Part shown: positions 28,828-39,700 of the stretch, in pieces | How positions within the stretch are numbered: position 1 is the stretch's first letter | Layout of the letters: each line of letters opens with the position of its first letter | Assembly (NCBI GenBank): GCA_001839685.1 | Contig: MLAK01001093.1 | Location: 1 to 64,000, forward strand | DNA length: 64,000 nucleotides | Source of the DNA: Tritrichomonas foetus | Taxonomy: Eukaryota; Parabasalia; Tritrichomonadida; Tritrichomonadidae | Reading direction: 5' to 3' | Position numbers and translations under genes: made by a program | The notes under the pieces: generated by a model | Database searches by the model: none | What the model was told of the DNA's origin: nothing | What the model saw: only the letters and a program-made list of their open reading frames with translations

Positions 28828-30405
28828 TCATTGGTCAGGATGTGCTAATGTTGCCTGAAGCATTTCAATTGAATATTCTAAATCATTGAATTTTTCTTTT
28901 AATTTACTCACATCAAAATTACAACCGTTACATTCTTTTTGTTTTTCTTGATTTTCATTATTTGGAATAGAATCTTGGTTGATATTTAATTTTTTCAGTA
29001 AATCAATTTCTTCGATGTAGTTTTGGTTAGTTTTTTGAATTTCATCGAAATTTTTTTCTAAAGTGTCATATTTTTGTTGAAATAATGCGAAATTACTTTT
29101 CATTAGGATTAAATCTGTCATTTCACTAGTTTGTTGACGGTTTGTTTCTTTCAATTTATTACATTCATCTTCTAAATTTTGTTTAATTTTAGTTAAATCT
29201 TGGTATTGCTTCATTAAATCATCGAATTTTTGATTCATATAGTTTGAATTTTCATCTTTTTCTGTTGTTAAAGATTGATTTTGTGAATTTAATAAACAAA
29301 TTTGTTTGGTTAATTCGTCAATTCGTTTATGGAGACTCTTATGGTTTTCAACCACTTGTTTTGAATCATTAAAGCAAGTGCAGTTTAATTGTCTGAGCTC
29401 TTTAAAAATAGAATAATATTTTTTGTATTTTTGGTGTGAGTTCTTGAATTTGATGAGTACTTGATCAGCTTTCATATTTCTGGTATCTTTCAATAAAGTC
29501 ATTCGGTCTTTAAGTTTTTCAATTTTCTTCCGTAATTTTTGATTCTGATTTTTCAAAATATTAATTTCTTCATTGTTTTTACGCTTAAATTCAAGGTTGT
29601 CTAAATGAAGTTGTGAATTTTTGTTTTGGAGATCTTCAATCACTTGAGCAGTTTGGAAATTGTCTCCAAACTTATGAATATTTTGATTTTGGATTAGTTG
29701 ATCGTTCTGCAACTTTAATTCGTTAAGTTCAATAGAATTATTTGCAATAATTACTTTCAATGAATTAATTGTAGATTGTTGTTCAGCAATTTGACTTTGC
29801 ATTAATTTTACTTGTTTACGAGCTACGAGTTTTCCTTTTTTAATACTAATACTATCATTTTTATCTATTACTTCATTTTTTGCGGATTGAAGCGCTTTGA
29901 TGTGTAATCTGAGCGAATTATTGACTTCCTTTTCATGTTTTAGCTGGTTTTGTAATAAAGTTATCTCATCTCTTGAATTCTGATAGAGCTCATATTCGTC
30001 TACCATTCTATGAGCAGTTTTGATATGTTTTTTCATTTCTGAAATGGAGTTTAATAAATAATTTATTGCTTTTTGATGCTCAACTTCATTTGACCTATTT
30101 ATCTGAATATATTCTTTTAACCAAATCGAAAAGTCTGTGAAGTTTTGGGGAATGGAAGGATCGACCAAATATAGTTCAGATATTAAAGTGCTGAAATTTG
30201 ATTCTGAATCATTTTTATGACTAAATTTGAGATTTTCAAGGAGCAAATGAAAAAAATTGGATAATTTATTGAGAAAATTATTATCTCTGAAAATTTCTTT
30301 TGTAATTTTGGTAGATGAACTTGCATCGAATTGTAAAAAAGGCATTGCTTCTTCAATGTATGAATTCAAGATTTCATTGGCGGAATCGAACAATTCGTCA
30401 TCCAT
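28828..30405 (-). CDS. Large coiled-coil protein
   Basis: The 525-residue protein has an N-terminal region of about 110 residues that looks globular and helical (FDSANEILNSYIEEAMPFLQF...). Heptad-rich coiled coil follows almost without break from about 115 to 485 (for example KNEVIDKNDSISIKKGK, QNQKLRKKIEKLKDRMTLL). A CNGC motif (residues 494-497) near the C-terminus, within an ECNGCNFDV context, is the only cysteine cluster. This could be a centrosome/basal-body, golgin-like or cytoskeletal linker protein; sequence alone does not decide. ACGTTAA abuts the ATG directly. Confidence 0.8.
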   Translation of the reverse strand: MDDELFDSANEILNSYIEEAMPFLQFDASSSTKITKEIFRDNNFLNKLSNFFHLLLENLKFSHKNDSESNFSTLISELYLVDPSIPQNFTDFSIWLKEYIQINRSNEVEHQKAINYLLNSISEMKKHIKTAHRMVDEYELYQNSRDEITLLQNQLKHEKEVNNSLRLHIKALQSAKNEVIDKNDSISIKKGKLVARKQVKLMQSQIAEQQSTINSLKVIIANNSIELNELKLQNDQLIQNQNIHKFGDNFQTAQVIEDLQNKNSQLHLDNLEFKRKNNEEINILKNQNQKLRKKIEKLKDRMTLLKDTRNMKADQVLIKFKNSHQKYKKYYSIFKELRQLNCTCFNDSKQVVENHKSLHKRIDELTKQICLLNSQNQSLTTEKDENSNYMNQKFDDLMKQYQDLTKIKQNLEDECNKLKETNRQQTSEMTDLILMKSNFALFQQKYDTLEKNFDEIQKTNQNYIEEIDLLKKLNINQDSIPNNENQEKQKECNGCNFDVSKLKEKFNDLEYSIEMLQATLAHPDQ

Positions 30406-30412
30406 TTAACGT
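30406..30412 (-). promoter_or_regulatory. ACGTTAA motif abutting the ATG
   Basis: TTAACGT on the plus strand, reading ACGTTAA then ATG on the gene strand, with no spacing. Confidence 0.35.
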
Positions 30413-30809
30413 CTTTTTGACTTTTGTCCTTATATGGTTAAATAATGACATTTGATATAAAAAGATGATTTCATAATTCTTTGATGTCTTTGCTTCTCAA
30501 TCAATTAATATTAATAGAAATAAGCAGATTTAGAGAAATATCATCTTTTATTTATTTTTGATTTGCAATTCTTGAGAAAAACATATTGCATTGACACTCT
30601 AATGTACCTTCGAATGATCATGTAATCTACAAAGATAATTAATATCTAAGATCACACACTCTTGGATAAAATGTTATTAGTTAGAAAAAATGTTATTAAT
30701 TAGAAAAAATGTTATTAATTAGAAAAAATATTATTAATTAGGAAAAATATTGTTTTTGAATAAATATAATTAGTAGTAACAAGGCGTTTAGTAAAAATAT
30801 AAGAATAAA
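30413..30809. other. Intergenic with a 19-bp tandem repeat
   Basis: It holds a 20-mer (30444-30463) that recurs at 31609-31628 and a short tandem array (30668-30752) downstream of the Rab-like gene. Confidence 0.6.
30668..30752. repeat. 19-bp tandem repeat, about 4.5 copies
   Basis: The unit is AAAAAATGTTATTAATTAG. Two exact copies occupy 30685-30722, one with a single change lies at 30723-30741, and diverged partial copies flank them. It lies 58 bases past the stop of the Rab-like gene. Confidence 0.85.
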
Positions 30810-31460
30810 TTAGCAACAGTCTTTTTTGTTATTTGGATTGTTTTGATTATCATCATTTAATTGGATTACATTTTTAGAATGTTGACGCTGTTTAGTGAAA
30901 AGCGCATATCCATCATAAAACCCGTTTTCAAAAGCTTCACTAACGCCACTTCCAGTTAAGGCTGAAGTCAGAAATATTGGTGGATCTTCAGGGAAATGAA
31001 TAGGAGCACTTTCAATAATGTTTCTGATAGCTTCTTTTTTACTTTCTAATCTTTTTTCATCATCCTTTGTGATATCACATTTGTTGATTATAAAGATTGG
31101 AATAAATTCGCCAACTTGAAGAAGATCGTTAATCTTATTTAAGTAAGCTGCAATTGTTTGGTCATTACGAGCTTCTTTCTCTTCATCATCATTTTCGAAG
31201 GCAGTAACAAAAAAGACGACTTGAGAGCCCCTGATGTACTGTTGACAGAGTTCCTGGAATTGCTCTTGTCCTGCCGTATCAACGAGGCGAAAAGGGAAAT
31301 TCCCGCCAGATTCAAGATCATATTTGACTTCAACCGAATCGATATGGACAGTGCTCTGAAAACTGTCATTTATCTCTTGTCCTTGGGAGCGTTGGATTAG
31401 CGACGTTTTCCCAACACCTGTATAGCCAAGAAAAATGCCTTTAATACTGTTTGAACTCAT
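30810..31460 (-). CDS. Rab-like small GTPase
   Basis: The 216-residue Ras-superfamily GTPase has all main G motifs: P-loop GYTGVGKT (12-19), DTAGQE with the catalytic Gln, NKCD for guanine recognition and TSA for G5. It ends in DCC, the double-cysteine tail geranylgeranylated in Rabs. The switch I region (NDSFQSTVHIDSVEVKYDL) departs from the usual Rab TIGVDF, having THS-like VHIDS, and an acidic insertion (ENDDEEKEARND) sits after G3. This suggests a divergent trichomonad Rab with unusual effectors. Membrane-traffic function is inferred from family. It diverges from the RRM protein gene, whose start lies 184 bases away. Confidence 0.88.
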   Translation of the reverse strand: MSSNSIKGIFLGYTGVGKTSLIQRSQGQEINDSFQSTVHIDSVEVKYDLESGGNFPFRLVDTAGQEQFQELCQQYIRGSQVVFFVTAFENDDEEKEARNDQTIAAYLNKINDLLQVGEFIPIFIINKCDITKDDEKRLESKKEAIRNIIESAPIHFPEDPPIFLTSALTGSGVSEAFENGFYDGYALFTKQRQHSKNVIQLNDDNQNNPNNKKDCC

Positions 31461-31644
31461 TCTTCCAAAATTTTAAAATTATGCCAATGACGAAAATATT
31501 CAATTAATTTCACCTATTACATTCAAATATGTCATGTCAAAAAGAGAAATGGTTAATTTCTTGAAAAGAAAATTCTATTAAAAAAAAGTTTGCCAATGTT
31601 TTTTTATAAATGACATTTGATATAAAAAATAATATTTTTTAACA
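31461..31644. promoter_or_regulatory. Shared promoter region of divergent Rab-like and RRM genes
   Basis: This 184-bp gap separates two divergently oriented starts. It contains the 20-mer at 31609-31628 also found at 30444-30463. No clear TCAYW or ACGTTAA site was seen beside either ATG. Confidence 0.45.
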
Positions 31645-33588
31645 ATGAAAAGTGGAACAGAAGAAGCTGAGCTAACACTATCTCAATATGGCATTATTCG
31701 AAATATAAATGTCAACCTCAAGCTTATTGATTCATCAGTTAAATTTCACGCCAAAATCTTAGATAATTTGATTATCGAAACCTCGACCTTATTTACGCGA
31801 CAAAATTTTTTGGAGTTACTTTCAGATTCAATTAAAGCTGAACACACTCCGAATGACGTAGTTCTTGCCAAAAAAATCGTTCCAAATAATACAGAATTAT
31901 ATTTTTGTCATATTCCAAACGAAACCAAAAGTCGGTCAGATTTTGAAAAGTTTATCAAAGATTTCACTTTTTCTAAAACTTTCAAAGTCAGCGCATTCAT
32001 CGCAGAAAAAGTTTTCTCAATTCGATGTTCAGATCAAGATGACTTAATCAGAATTATGACATTTCTTCCACACATTGTTTTTGAAGGAAATAAGCACATT
32101 ATGGTTGCTGATTCTTGGTTTGACCTTCCAATTATTCGATTTTCTAACCTTGAGCAAAGTATTCCCTCTGAATCTTTTCGTGATTTATTGGATTCAATAA
32201 TTATGAAAGATTACGAATCAGATGAATCAAATCAAAAAAAATATAACCCTATTGAATTCTTTCAATACCAGAAAAACAAAAATGCCAAAAATTCGAAAAG
32301 TAATATTGCAAATCTCGTTTTGAAAACTTATGAAGATGCAATCAGAATTCAAAAAATTTTTAATTTTTCTCATATTGGAGATTCTCTTGTATATGTGAAT
32401 TGGTTTGTCGATCCAACGAAACTTGAAATGCTTGAAAAGTATCGAGTTAAGGTAAAACTTCCAAACGAAATGGAAGAATTGGATTTCTTTAACGAGATGA
32501 AGCAATATGGTGATGTTTTTCGAACTTCACTTGACTCAGACAAAAAAACAATTGGTAATGTTGTTTTCAAAAATTTTGGTGATATTGAAAATTTAAAAAA
32601 TCATTATCAGTTTGAATACTGCTTTGCAAATGCTATGGTATATAATTTTCCAAATGGTACTACAGAAGATGACGTGAAAGAATATCTTTCTCCGTTCTCC
32701 GATCAAATACAATCAGTTTCTTTCAAAAACAAACAATCAACTCCACAGAACTTACCCTTTTTCTATATATCTCTTAAAACTATTCAAGGTTTACAGAATA
32801 TGTGCGAGTATATTGAACAAACACCATTTGCCTCGAAAAAGTTCGAAAAGATAAAAGTGCAACCATTTGCCATACCAACCGAAAGAAATTTGAATGCAAC
32901 AATGCAAAAATATGAAAATAAGAAAAATGAATTTTCACATTCAAATTCAATTATCATTAATGGATTTCCAATTGAAATAACTGCTAATCAAGTTCTTGAA
33001 CTCTGTTCAAATCGTGGAACAATAAAATTCTTCTCAATGAATAAGAAAAAAGAAAGTTATGAAGTTAATGTTACTTTTCAAAACTCAAGTGAAACTCAAA
33101 AAGCAATGAACGATCTCAATAATGCTGTTATAGGTGGAAAGAAAATTCTAGTGAAATCAAACGAACCTGAAGTGAAGCATGAACCTGTTGAACCTAAACC
33201 TAAGAAACATAAGCCTAAAAAAGATATAAACGATGTAAATGGAAAACCTCCTCCTAGTTGGAAAAAGAGAGAACCCCCTCTCGAAAGAAATGCACAGTCT
33301 AATAACTCTCGCCCAAACATACAAAATCGTGGTCGCGGAGGTAATAATCGTGGGAATAAAATCGAACATAGAGGTAATCGTGCATATGGTCGTGGAAACA
33401 TCAGAGGTGGTGTGAGAAGAGGTTCTCGTGGAAATTCCCGTGGTCGAGGAAGAATAAACATTAGTTATGGTGGTGGGAATCATTTGGGTAATTCTTTCAT
33501 TTTTGGGTCATCAAATTTTGAAGACAGCGATAACTATTATCATGATTTTCTTGATGATTTTGATGGTGATGATTTTGATGATTATTAA
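31645..33588 (+). CDS. RNA-binding protein with divergent RRMs and RGG tail
   Basis: This 647-residue protein contains a series of RRM-like folds. The clearest are at about 82-157 (TELYFCHIPN...), about 330-405 (AMVYNFPNGTTEDDVKEYL... with an FFYISL strand) and about 434-510 (SIIINGFPIEITANQVLELC, YEVNVTFQN as RNP1-like); a partial one spans about 215-260. A Pro/Lys hinge leads to an Arg/Gly-rich region (about 553-620) with many RGG and RGR motifs, then an acidic Asp/Phe/Tyr tail. The layout resembles a poly(A)-binding or nucleolin/GAR-type protein. RGG boxes usually bind RNA and are targets of arginine methyltransferases. RNP motifs are weak, so RNA specificity cannot be predicted. It starts at the first ATG, 17 bases after the shared 20-mer. 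Confidence 0.78.
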   Translation: MKSGTEEAELTLSQYGIIRNINVNLKLIDSSVKFHAKILDNLIIETSTLFTRQNFLELLSDSIKAEHTPNDVVLAKKIVPNNTELYFCHIPNETKSRSDFEKFIKDFTFSKTFKVSAFIAEKVFSIRCSDQDDLIRIMTFLPHIVFEGNKHIMVADSWFDLPIIRFSNLEQSIPSESFRDLLDSIIMKDYESDESNQKKYNPIEFFQYQKNKNAKNSKSNIANLVLKTYEDAIRIQKIFNFSHIGDSLVYVNWFVDPTKLEMLEKYRVKVKLPNEMEELDFFNEMKQYGDVFRTSLDSDKKTIGNVVFKNFGDIENLKNHYQFEYCFANAMVYNFPNGTTEDDVKEYLSPFSDQIQSVSFKNKQSTPQNLPFFYISLKTIQGLQNMCEYIEQTPFASKKFEKIKVQPFAIPTERNLNATMQKYENKKNEFSHSNSIIINGFPIEITANQVLELCSNRGTIKFFSMNKKKESYEVNVTFQNSSETQKAMNDLNNAVIGGKKILVKSNEPEVKHEPVEPKPKKHKPKKDINDVNGKPPPSWKKREPPLERNAQSNNSRPNIQNRGRGGNNRGNKIEHRGNRAYGRGNIRGGVRRGSRGNSRGRGRINISYGGGNHLGNSFIFGSSNFEDSDNYYHDFLDDFDGDDFDDY

Positions 33589-33644
33589 GAAAAAAATTAC
33601 TGATGAAAAGATGCTATATATTCTCATCTTAGAATCAGGCAATA

Positions 33645-33678
33645 AATAGGGCTAGCTTATAAATTCAAGCTACCTATT
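33645..33678 (+). other. Bulged 12-bp hairpin downstream of the RRM gene
   Basis: AATAGG-GC-TAGCTT pairs with AAGCTACCTATT around an 8-base loop. It starts 57 bases past the stop codon. It could be an RNA 3'-end element or chance. Confidence 0.35.
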
Positions 33679-33783
33679 TGATTAATTTTTTCTGCTTAAA
33701 ACTTATGATATATTTCTGTTATTTTGTAAAATACATGTATACATCATCATTCACGCGATTAACTTTTTTTAATAGAGCCTACA

Positions 33784-33803
33784 TTTTTTTTTTTTTTTTT
33801 TTT
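33784..33803. repeat. Homopolymer run of 20 T
   Basis: Uninterrupted T run in the convergent spacer. Confidence 0.95.
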
Positions 33804-34191
33804 ATTTGTCCCTAAGTCCAATCCAATTTTTTCTATTTTTCTTTTATGAATGGTTATCATGACCTCTTTAAAATACTACCTTGATTTTATCTTCGTTACC
33901 ACATCACTCATAATTCTATATTCTCCAAATCACGCAAAAACATTACATGGAAATGATTATGTGTTCGATCATCATTGAATTTTGCGAAAAGTGTCTTTTA
34001 ACATTTAATAAAGATACTGTATGTTTAAATCGTTACTTTGTTGGAAAATAAGTGTATTTCATCCATAGTTACTATTTTATTTGAAATTTTGATAATAACT
34101 GCTTGCACATCTAATCATTATTGAACATAATTTGATACAATAGTATAATTTTACACATAATATCATATTTTTGAACTCGCGATTCTAAAAG

Positions 34192-34251
<60 letters not shown>
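34192..34251. repeat. Homopolymer run of 60 A
   Basis: Uninterrupted A run, the longest in the window, about 120 bases past the stop of the minus-strand B56 gene and followed by an A-rich, G-interrupted flank. Its true length in the genome may vary or be mis-sequenced. Confidence 0.9.
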
Positions 34252-34253
<2 letters not shown>

Positions 34254-34372
34254 AAAAGAAAAAGAACAAAAAATGGAATTATGAAAACAAATTGTTTCCG
34301 TGATTATAACAATCGGCTTTATATTCATTGTATATAAAAAGTAAGAAAAAGATAGAAAACATAGATAATTTA

Positions 34373-36343
34373 TTAACATTCTGGTGCAGTGTCACCTATT
34401 GAAGCACGACTCTTTAGCTTTGTAATCGGCGATAATTGAGGTTTTCCAGGTAAAGTCATGATTTTAATGTTTTGTGTAGAATTTGGCATTTTTGTTAGTT
34501 TTCTACTTTTAGGAGTAAGCAAGCTATTTCCCAATGATACGTCACCCTGCTTCTCTAACAGACTCTTATGATTAATACTAGTACAGCTTTTTGTATTATT
34601 AATAACGTCATTATTATTATCAATATCATTCATATTTGTAATCTTATTACTAGTATTATTATTTTTATTATTATTGTTATTATTGCTACTATTATTATTA
34701 TTTTTGCTTCTATTATTATTATTTTTGCTTTTGTTTTTATTGTTTGATGAGTTTTGGGCTACTGTATGAATTGGTTCACAAGAAGTATAAATAGAATTTA
34801 TGATTTTATAAAGCCAGTCTTTTGCTGATGGTGCTGCATAGTTTTCAACCATTTGTAGCCAAATATTTCCAGCTTCAATTTGTTTATTTGCTTTTTCGCT
34901 TTCAGTTTGATGAAATTTTTGTCCAACTGCATCAAAGGCTGCTAAATCGCATCCTTTTAGAAGTCGCATTGAATTTAAAGCAAGAGTTTTCACCTCTTCA
35001 CACCAATGAGTCGTCGCTGCATTAAAAATTGCAGGAACAAGAATTGGATAAGTCGAACGAGATTGAACAGCAATTAATTTCATAAAAGGATCACTTTCCC
35101 AAAGCATCAAAGCTTTTTCACAAACACCAAAGTTCATTTCTGTCACACAAAAAGATAACATTTTGGAAATCATTGTTGCAGACATAACTACATTTTCCTG
35201 GCTTACTGCTTCACTTAGTTTTTCAATTTCATTCAAAAATAGAATTTGTTTAGTTGGCGATGTTTTCGGCCAATGTCTCAAAAGATAATCGAAGACTAAA
35301 ACAATGAGGGAACTATCTTTTGAAATAAATGCAAATAATATAAATATAATATTAGTTGAAAAATATTGAAATTGTGGGCAACTATGTAAAGGTAAAATTA
35401 TTTTGGTAAAAAAAGTAACATTATCTTTATGAAGTGGAACTTTATACCCTTGAACAATTGGAATTAATGAATTTAATAATTCAGCACAACCAATAGGAGT
35501 GCTGGAATCTTTAGATATGAAAAACAAATTTGAAATTTCTTTCAACATTTTATGACGATATTTGATTAGATGACGATACATACCATGAAATACATTGATG
35601 AGTTTTTCTCTTTCACGTGCATCAGGTGAAGTAAAAAGCGGTATTATTCCATGTATAATTTTGAATACTGACTTCTTACAGAATGAATAATTAAACCTTC
35701 TATTTGATATAAAAGCTAGAAAGATGTCGTAGCATAAAGAAATATGATCCCAGGAAAGTTCAACCACACGATCTGTTAAAAAATCTAAAGATGATGGAGA
35801 TGACCAGAGGTCTGGTGGTTGTGGTGTTGACCGAATTACATTTTTTGAAAAGAACCGATAAAATAATAAATATTCGTCCTCATTCATTCGGGAAACAAGG
35901 TCAATATCAGAAGCACCTCTTAGTATATCGGTTAGTATTTCTTCTTTCGCTTTTTGTGGAACACTTTGATCAGATTTTGAAAAGTCGCACATCTGACAGC
36001 ATTGTTGACACTTTTTGACAAAATGGTCTTTAATCTCTTCTCTTGGTACTTCTGACAATAGTGGATGTACTTCGAAAATCAAAAGCTTATCAACATCTAA
36101 CGAAATTGACGAAATTGAATGCAGAAAAGGCTTCGAGTCACTTAATTCCGACGAAGGTGTCTTAATAGGTAGATACTTCTTAATAATTGTATTGTTTTCA
36201 GCGGCGTCTAATTTCAATGATTCAATGATTGATTCAGATTCGATCGACGTGTTGATTAAGCTAATCGGAGATGCTTTTGTGCGTACAACGGGCTGAACAA
36301 TATGCGGACCAGAAAACCGGCTAAAAGCCGATCTGGTTTTCAT
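34373..36343 (-). CDS. PP2A B56-family regulatory subunit (with Asn-rich tail)
   Basis: This 656-residue protein carries the helical-repeat B56 core at about residues 90-520. Diagnostic segments are FTSPDAREREKLINVFHGMY (matching the DSEDPRERDFLKTTLHRIY block), KYRHKMLKEISNLFF, and LLRHWPKTSPTKQILFLNEI (family WPKTHSPKEVMFLNELEE). B56 subunits place PP2A on LxxIxE-bearing substrates in signalling and mitosis. The N-terminal 90 residues are disordered and Ser-rich. After the core comes a long Asn-rich tract (about 554-588) encoded by AAT/AAC repeats, not part of the usual family. It is convergent with the RRM gene. A second B56 paralogue lies 22 kb away in the same orientation. Confidence 0.9.
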   Translation of the reverse strand: MKTRSAFSRFSGPHIVQPVVRTKASPISLINTSIESESIIESLKLDAAENNTIIKKYLPIKTPSSELSDSKPFLHSISSISLDVDKLLIFEVHPLLSEVPREEIKDHFVKKCQQCCQMCDFSKSDQSVPQKAKEEILTDILRGASDIDLVSRMNEDEYLLFYRFFSKNVIRSTPQPPDLWSSPSSLDFLTDRVVELSWDHISLCYDIFLAFISNRRFNYSFCKKSVFKIIHGIIPLFTSPDAREREKLINVFHGMYRHLIKYRHKMLKEISNLFFISKDSSTPIGCAELLNSLIPIVQGYKVPLHKDNVTFFTKIILPLHSCPQFQYFSTNIIFILFAFISKDSSLIVLVFDYLLRHWPKTSPTKQILFLNEIEKLSEAVSQENVVMSATMISKMLSFCVTEMNFGVCEKALMLWESDPFMKLIAVQSRSTYPILVPAIFNAATTHWCEEVKTLALNSMRLLKGCDLAAFDAVGQKFHQTESEKANKQIEAGNIWLQMVENYAAPSAKDWLYKIINSIYTSCEPIHTVAQNSSNNKNKSKNNNNRSKNNNNSSNNNNNNKNNNTSNKITNMNDIDNNNDVINNTKSCTSINHKSLLEKQGDVSLGNSLLTPKSRKLTKMPNSTQNIKIMTLPGKPQLSPITKLKSRASIGDTAPEC

Positions 36344-36724
36344 TTATCTTTCGTTTGATTTTCCTGAGGAAAGAAATATCTGTTGATTATGAACGTATTC
36401 AAATCATGTAAATTGAGTCTTTTTCTATAAATTGTTTCTTTGCATCATTCTCAATCTATATTAAGAATTTTAATCAATTTGTTAATTGAAATTGTCTTAC
36501 TTTGAAGCAGGTTATGGTAATTCCGGTTTTATTTATTCAAAATATTGCTATTATTTCTTGATTGTATGTATATATGGTTTATGTTATAGAAATTATTGAA
36601 TTAAAAATAAATATGAAGAAAAAGTTACAAATAATCTCAATTTGAAAGAATAATGAATAAGGAAATTAGACTGTGAAAAATTGATAGGAGATAAATAATT
36701 ATTGAAAAAGTTAATCGAGCAAGC
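36344..36724. promoter_or_regulatory. Divergent intergenic between B56 and PAS/pseudo-cyclase genes
   Basis: About 380 bases, A+T rich. No convincing TCAYW or ACGTTAA site next to either start. Both promoters must lie here. Confidence 0.4.
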
Positions 36725-39700
36725 ATGTTCTCTAATTCACCAAATTCCGAAAACCCATCATCAGCTTTGGTGAATGAAAACATTTCACGCCCTCCATCAT
36801 CTTTCCCATCGTCTTTCCCATACTTCGAACATATACTTTCCAGCCCACCTGCTTTAATTTGGGTGTCAAACTTTATTTTATTGTTTGCTCTGATTCAACA
36901 ATACTTAACGATATATATTCCAGTTTTATTAGCATCTTTGATGACCCAAGATCAAGTTTTTTTCCCTCTTGCCGCGCCATCCAAGCTTTCAACGATATTG
37001 GGAAATGAAAATATTATCACCGACGTAGTACTCATTTTTTTGCAATACAATGTAAATATTCCTCAATTTTCAACTTATGACGGACGCATGTTTCTTTACT
37101 TTGTTCCATATTTTGTCATTATATTTATCAATCTTTTATTTTTTTACCTTTTTCAACAAAACCATGCCATTAGTCCATTCTTTTGTCAGGTTCGTTGCTT
37201 CCTCTTTTTATTTGTTCCTTCGGTGGCAATTTTGCCTATTTTAATTCGAGTCTCTTTTGCTTTAAGAGTTTATTTTCTTGATGATGGAAATTCAACAACC
37301 TATGTTCCACATGAAGTAATACTCGGTGTGATATTTCTAATTATTTTAGGAATTTTTATCTTTTGGACATCACCATTAATTTCCCATTCTCCATTTTTAG
37401 GAAATGGGCACATCCCATCTCATTTAATCACAGATTCTACATTTTTTATGAACACACAATTAGTTGATATTGTTAATGCGTGTGTTTGCATAGTTGCAAA
37501 TAATGATATTGCAATTATATTTTTTTCCGCTGTTGCATTTTTTAATGGAATTAATAAAATTTATTATGTTATTAAAAATTCATTTTTGTCAATTTTTCAT
37601 TCATCCATTGTTTGTTCAGTTGCACTCACATATTCAGCAAGTGTCATTTTTTCACTATTATCTGTTATGCTCACTCAATTTTCCAATTTTATTGCTTTAA
37701 TTGCATCTGTGTCACTTTTATTGGTTTCATATATTATATTTTATTATATCTTTGTAAAAATTGAAAAAAAGGCAACTTCAATCATAGTAAATCAACAATT
37801 TGACCTAATTCAATCATCATCAATTCCAAAATTTATTCAAATTGCATTCACTAAAGATATTTTTACGCCAAATTTAATCGAAAATATTATTAAACGATTT
37901 GATGATATTTTCACACCGGAATTTTTAATTTCTCGACTATTATGTGAAAAATCTTGTAAATTTGAAAATTTTACAATTGCTATTTCATCCCTCATCAATA
38001 TTGAAAATCTGACATTTTCACACCAATTCCTCGTTTACCAAATTTACCTAAAATTTCTGCGAAATAGTGAAAAAGCATTTGATATCAAAGGCTTAGATAA
38101 AATTTCTAAGCAAGTAGAACATTATCGAATAAGTTGTAATGATTTCTGGAATTTAATGCTCCTTGGCCGCACATGTGAAGCATTGGATATGGTTAGGTAC
38201 TATTCAAAGAAATTTACTCGCCTTTATAGGAAATTTAATCAATATTATCAAATGTCGCCGCAAAATGTTCGTGTAAATGATTTATACATTGATTTTTTTC
38301 ATTATTTCTCGACAAGTGCTAAAGATAATGAAACGTTGGTGTTTGAAGAAGACCAAAGTGCAACATCTCTTGCAACTGGTTCAGAAGCAAGTACAAATTC
38401 AAATATTATTTCACATAATTTACACAAAATATTTGATAAAACTGTTCCTTTTTATTTGATCATTCTGAGAGTTATTGGTCTTCTTTGCTTCATTGTGAGT
38501 ATATCATCAGCAATGTTTCCAATTTTCCAGTTATTTGGTGATTCTAGTTCAATAATAAACTTGACACCTGCTTTAAATCAATCACTAAATATTGTTTTGG
38601 ATTATGCAAATGTTAACTTAGCAATTTCACATGCTGTTAATTGTTCAAGATATATTTTTGACACATGTCAAGATGAATTTGATAGAATTTCTGCAACACT
38701 TGGTGAACCCGAAACTGTTGAATGTCGCACAATTACTTCATTTTATGATAATTTCGAAAAATATACTGAAAATTTATTATATAATATGAATACTATGAAT
38801 CTAAGGTTTTCGAATTTAACATCAAATGAACTTTTAGATGATGTAATTCAAGCCTGGTTTGGTCCAAGTATCTACTTATTCCCTGATTTTAAAGATATTT
38901 TGGTATTGAAAGATATTAAAATTGATGTTAATTCTATTCTTATGAGATTAGTTGATAGTGTGAAGATTAATTTTGGAATAAATCTAAATGATCGTTGCAA
39001 TAATCCATTTATTGATCGGTATAGAAGTGAATCGCATAATTATTTCAATGTTTCAACTGAAGTTCATTTAAAAATGAATCGTTCTTTGACTCATTATTTG
39101 AAATATACTGAGTATTTACAAGAATCTACTACAAACTTTTTTGGACATAAAGATGTGATTATTATGATAGTGTTTGCATTTTTAGGGTTAATTATTCCAC
39201 CTATTTTGAGTATTTGTTCTTTTAAATTCTTTTATAATACATTAAATAAATATTTTCGACCTCAAGATCATCCTAATAAAAAAATAATGAATCCTCCATT
39301 ACGAACTGATGAAGTCGAAAAATTCAGATTTCCAAAAGAATATCTTTACTCATTTTTTGCTGCGCTAATACTGATTATTATTTCAATTTCAGCTGTATTG
39401 TTGTTGTCAAATTCTTTGACACAATCAATCAATGAATTAATTAGTGAAAGTAAAATGTTAATTAGTTTGCATCGCCTGGCTTTATACACAACACTATGTA
39501 CACAAACAACATATCGAACTTGGCAATTCTACCAAGATGTAAATGTTGATAATTTATATTATGCACTTCAAAAAGATTTTATTACAACAATTACTGAATT
39601 CTATGAATCACTTTCACCTTTGAAAGTTCGGAGATTTAAGAATGGTCACCTTCCATCAGTTATGAATCCACATTGTAATTACATGAGTCGATCGAATCAT

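Larger units (their letters stand above)
33589..34372. other. Convergent intergenic region with two homopolymer tracts
   Basis: This lies between convergent 3' ends. It contains a bulged hairpin (33645-33678), 20 T (33784-33803) and 60 A (34192-34251). No gene seen. Confidence 0.6.

Noticed and set aside
33096..33483. Minus-strand frames rich in Pro/Arg within the RRM gene
   Set aside because: Antisense of the RGG region; repeats there leave several frames open by chance.
34185..34379. Frame beginning or ending in a long Phe run
   Set aside because: Produced by the 60-A tract read as TTT codons.
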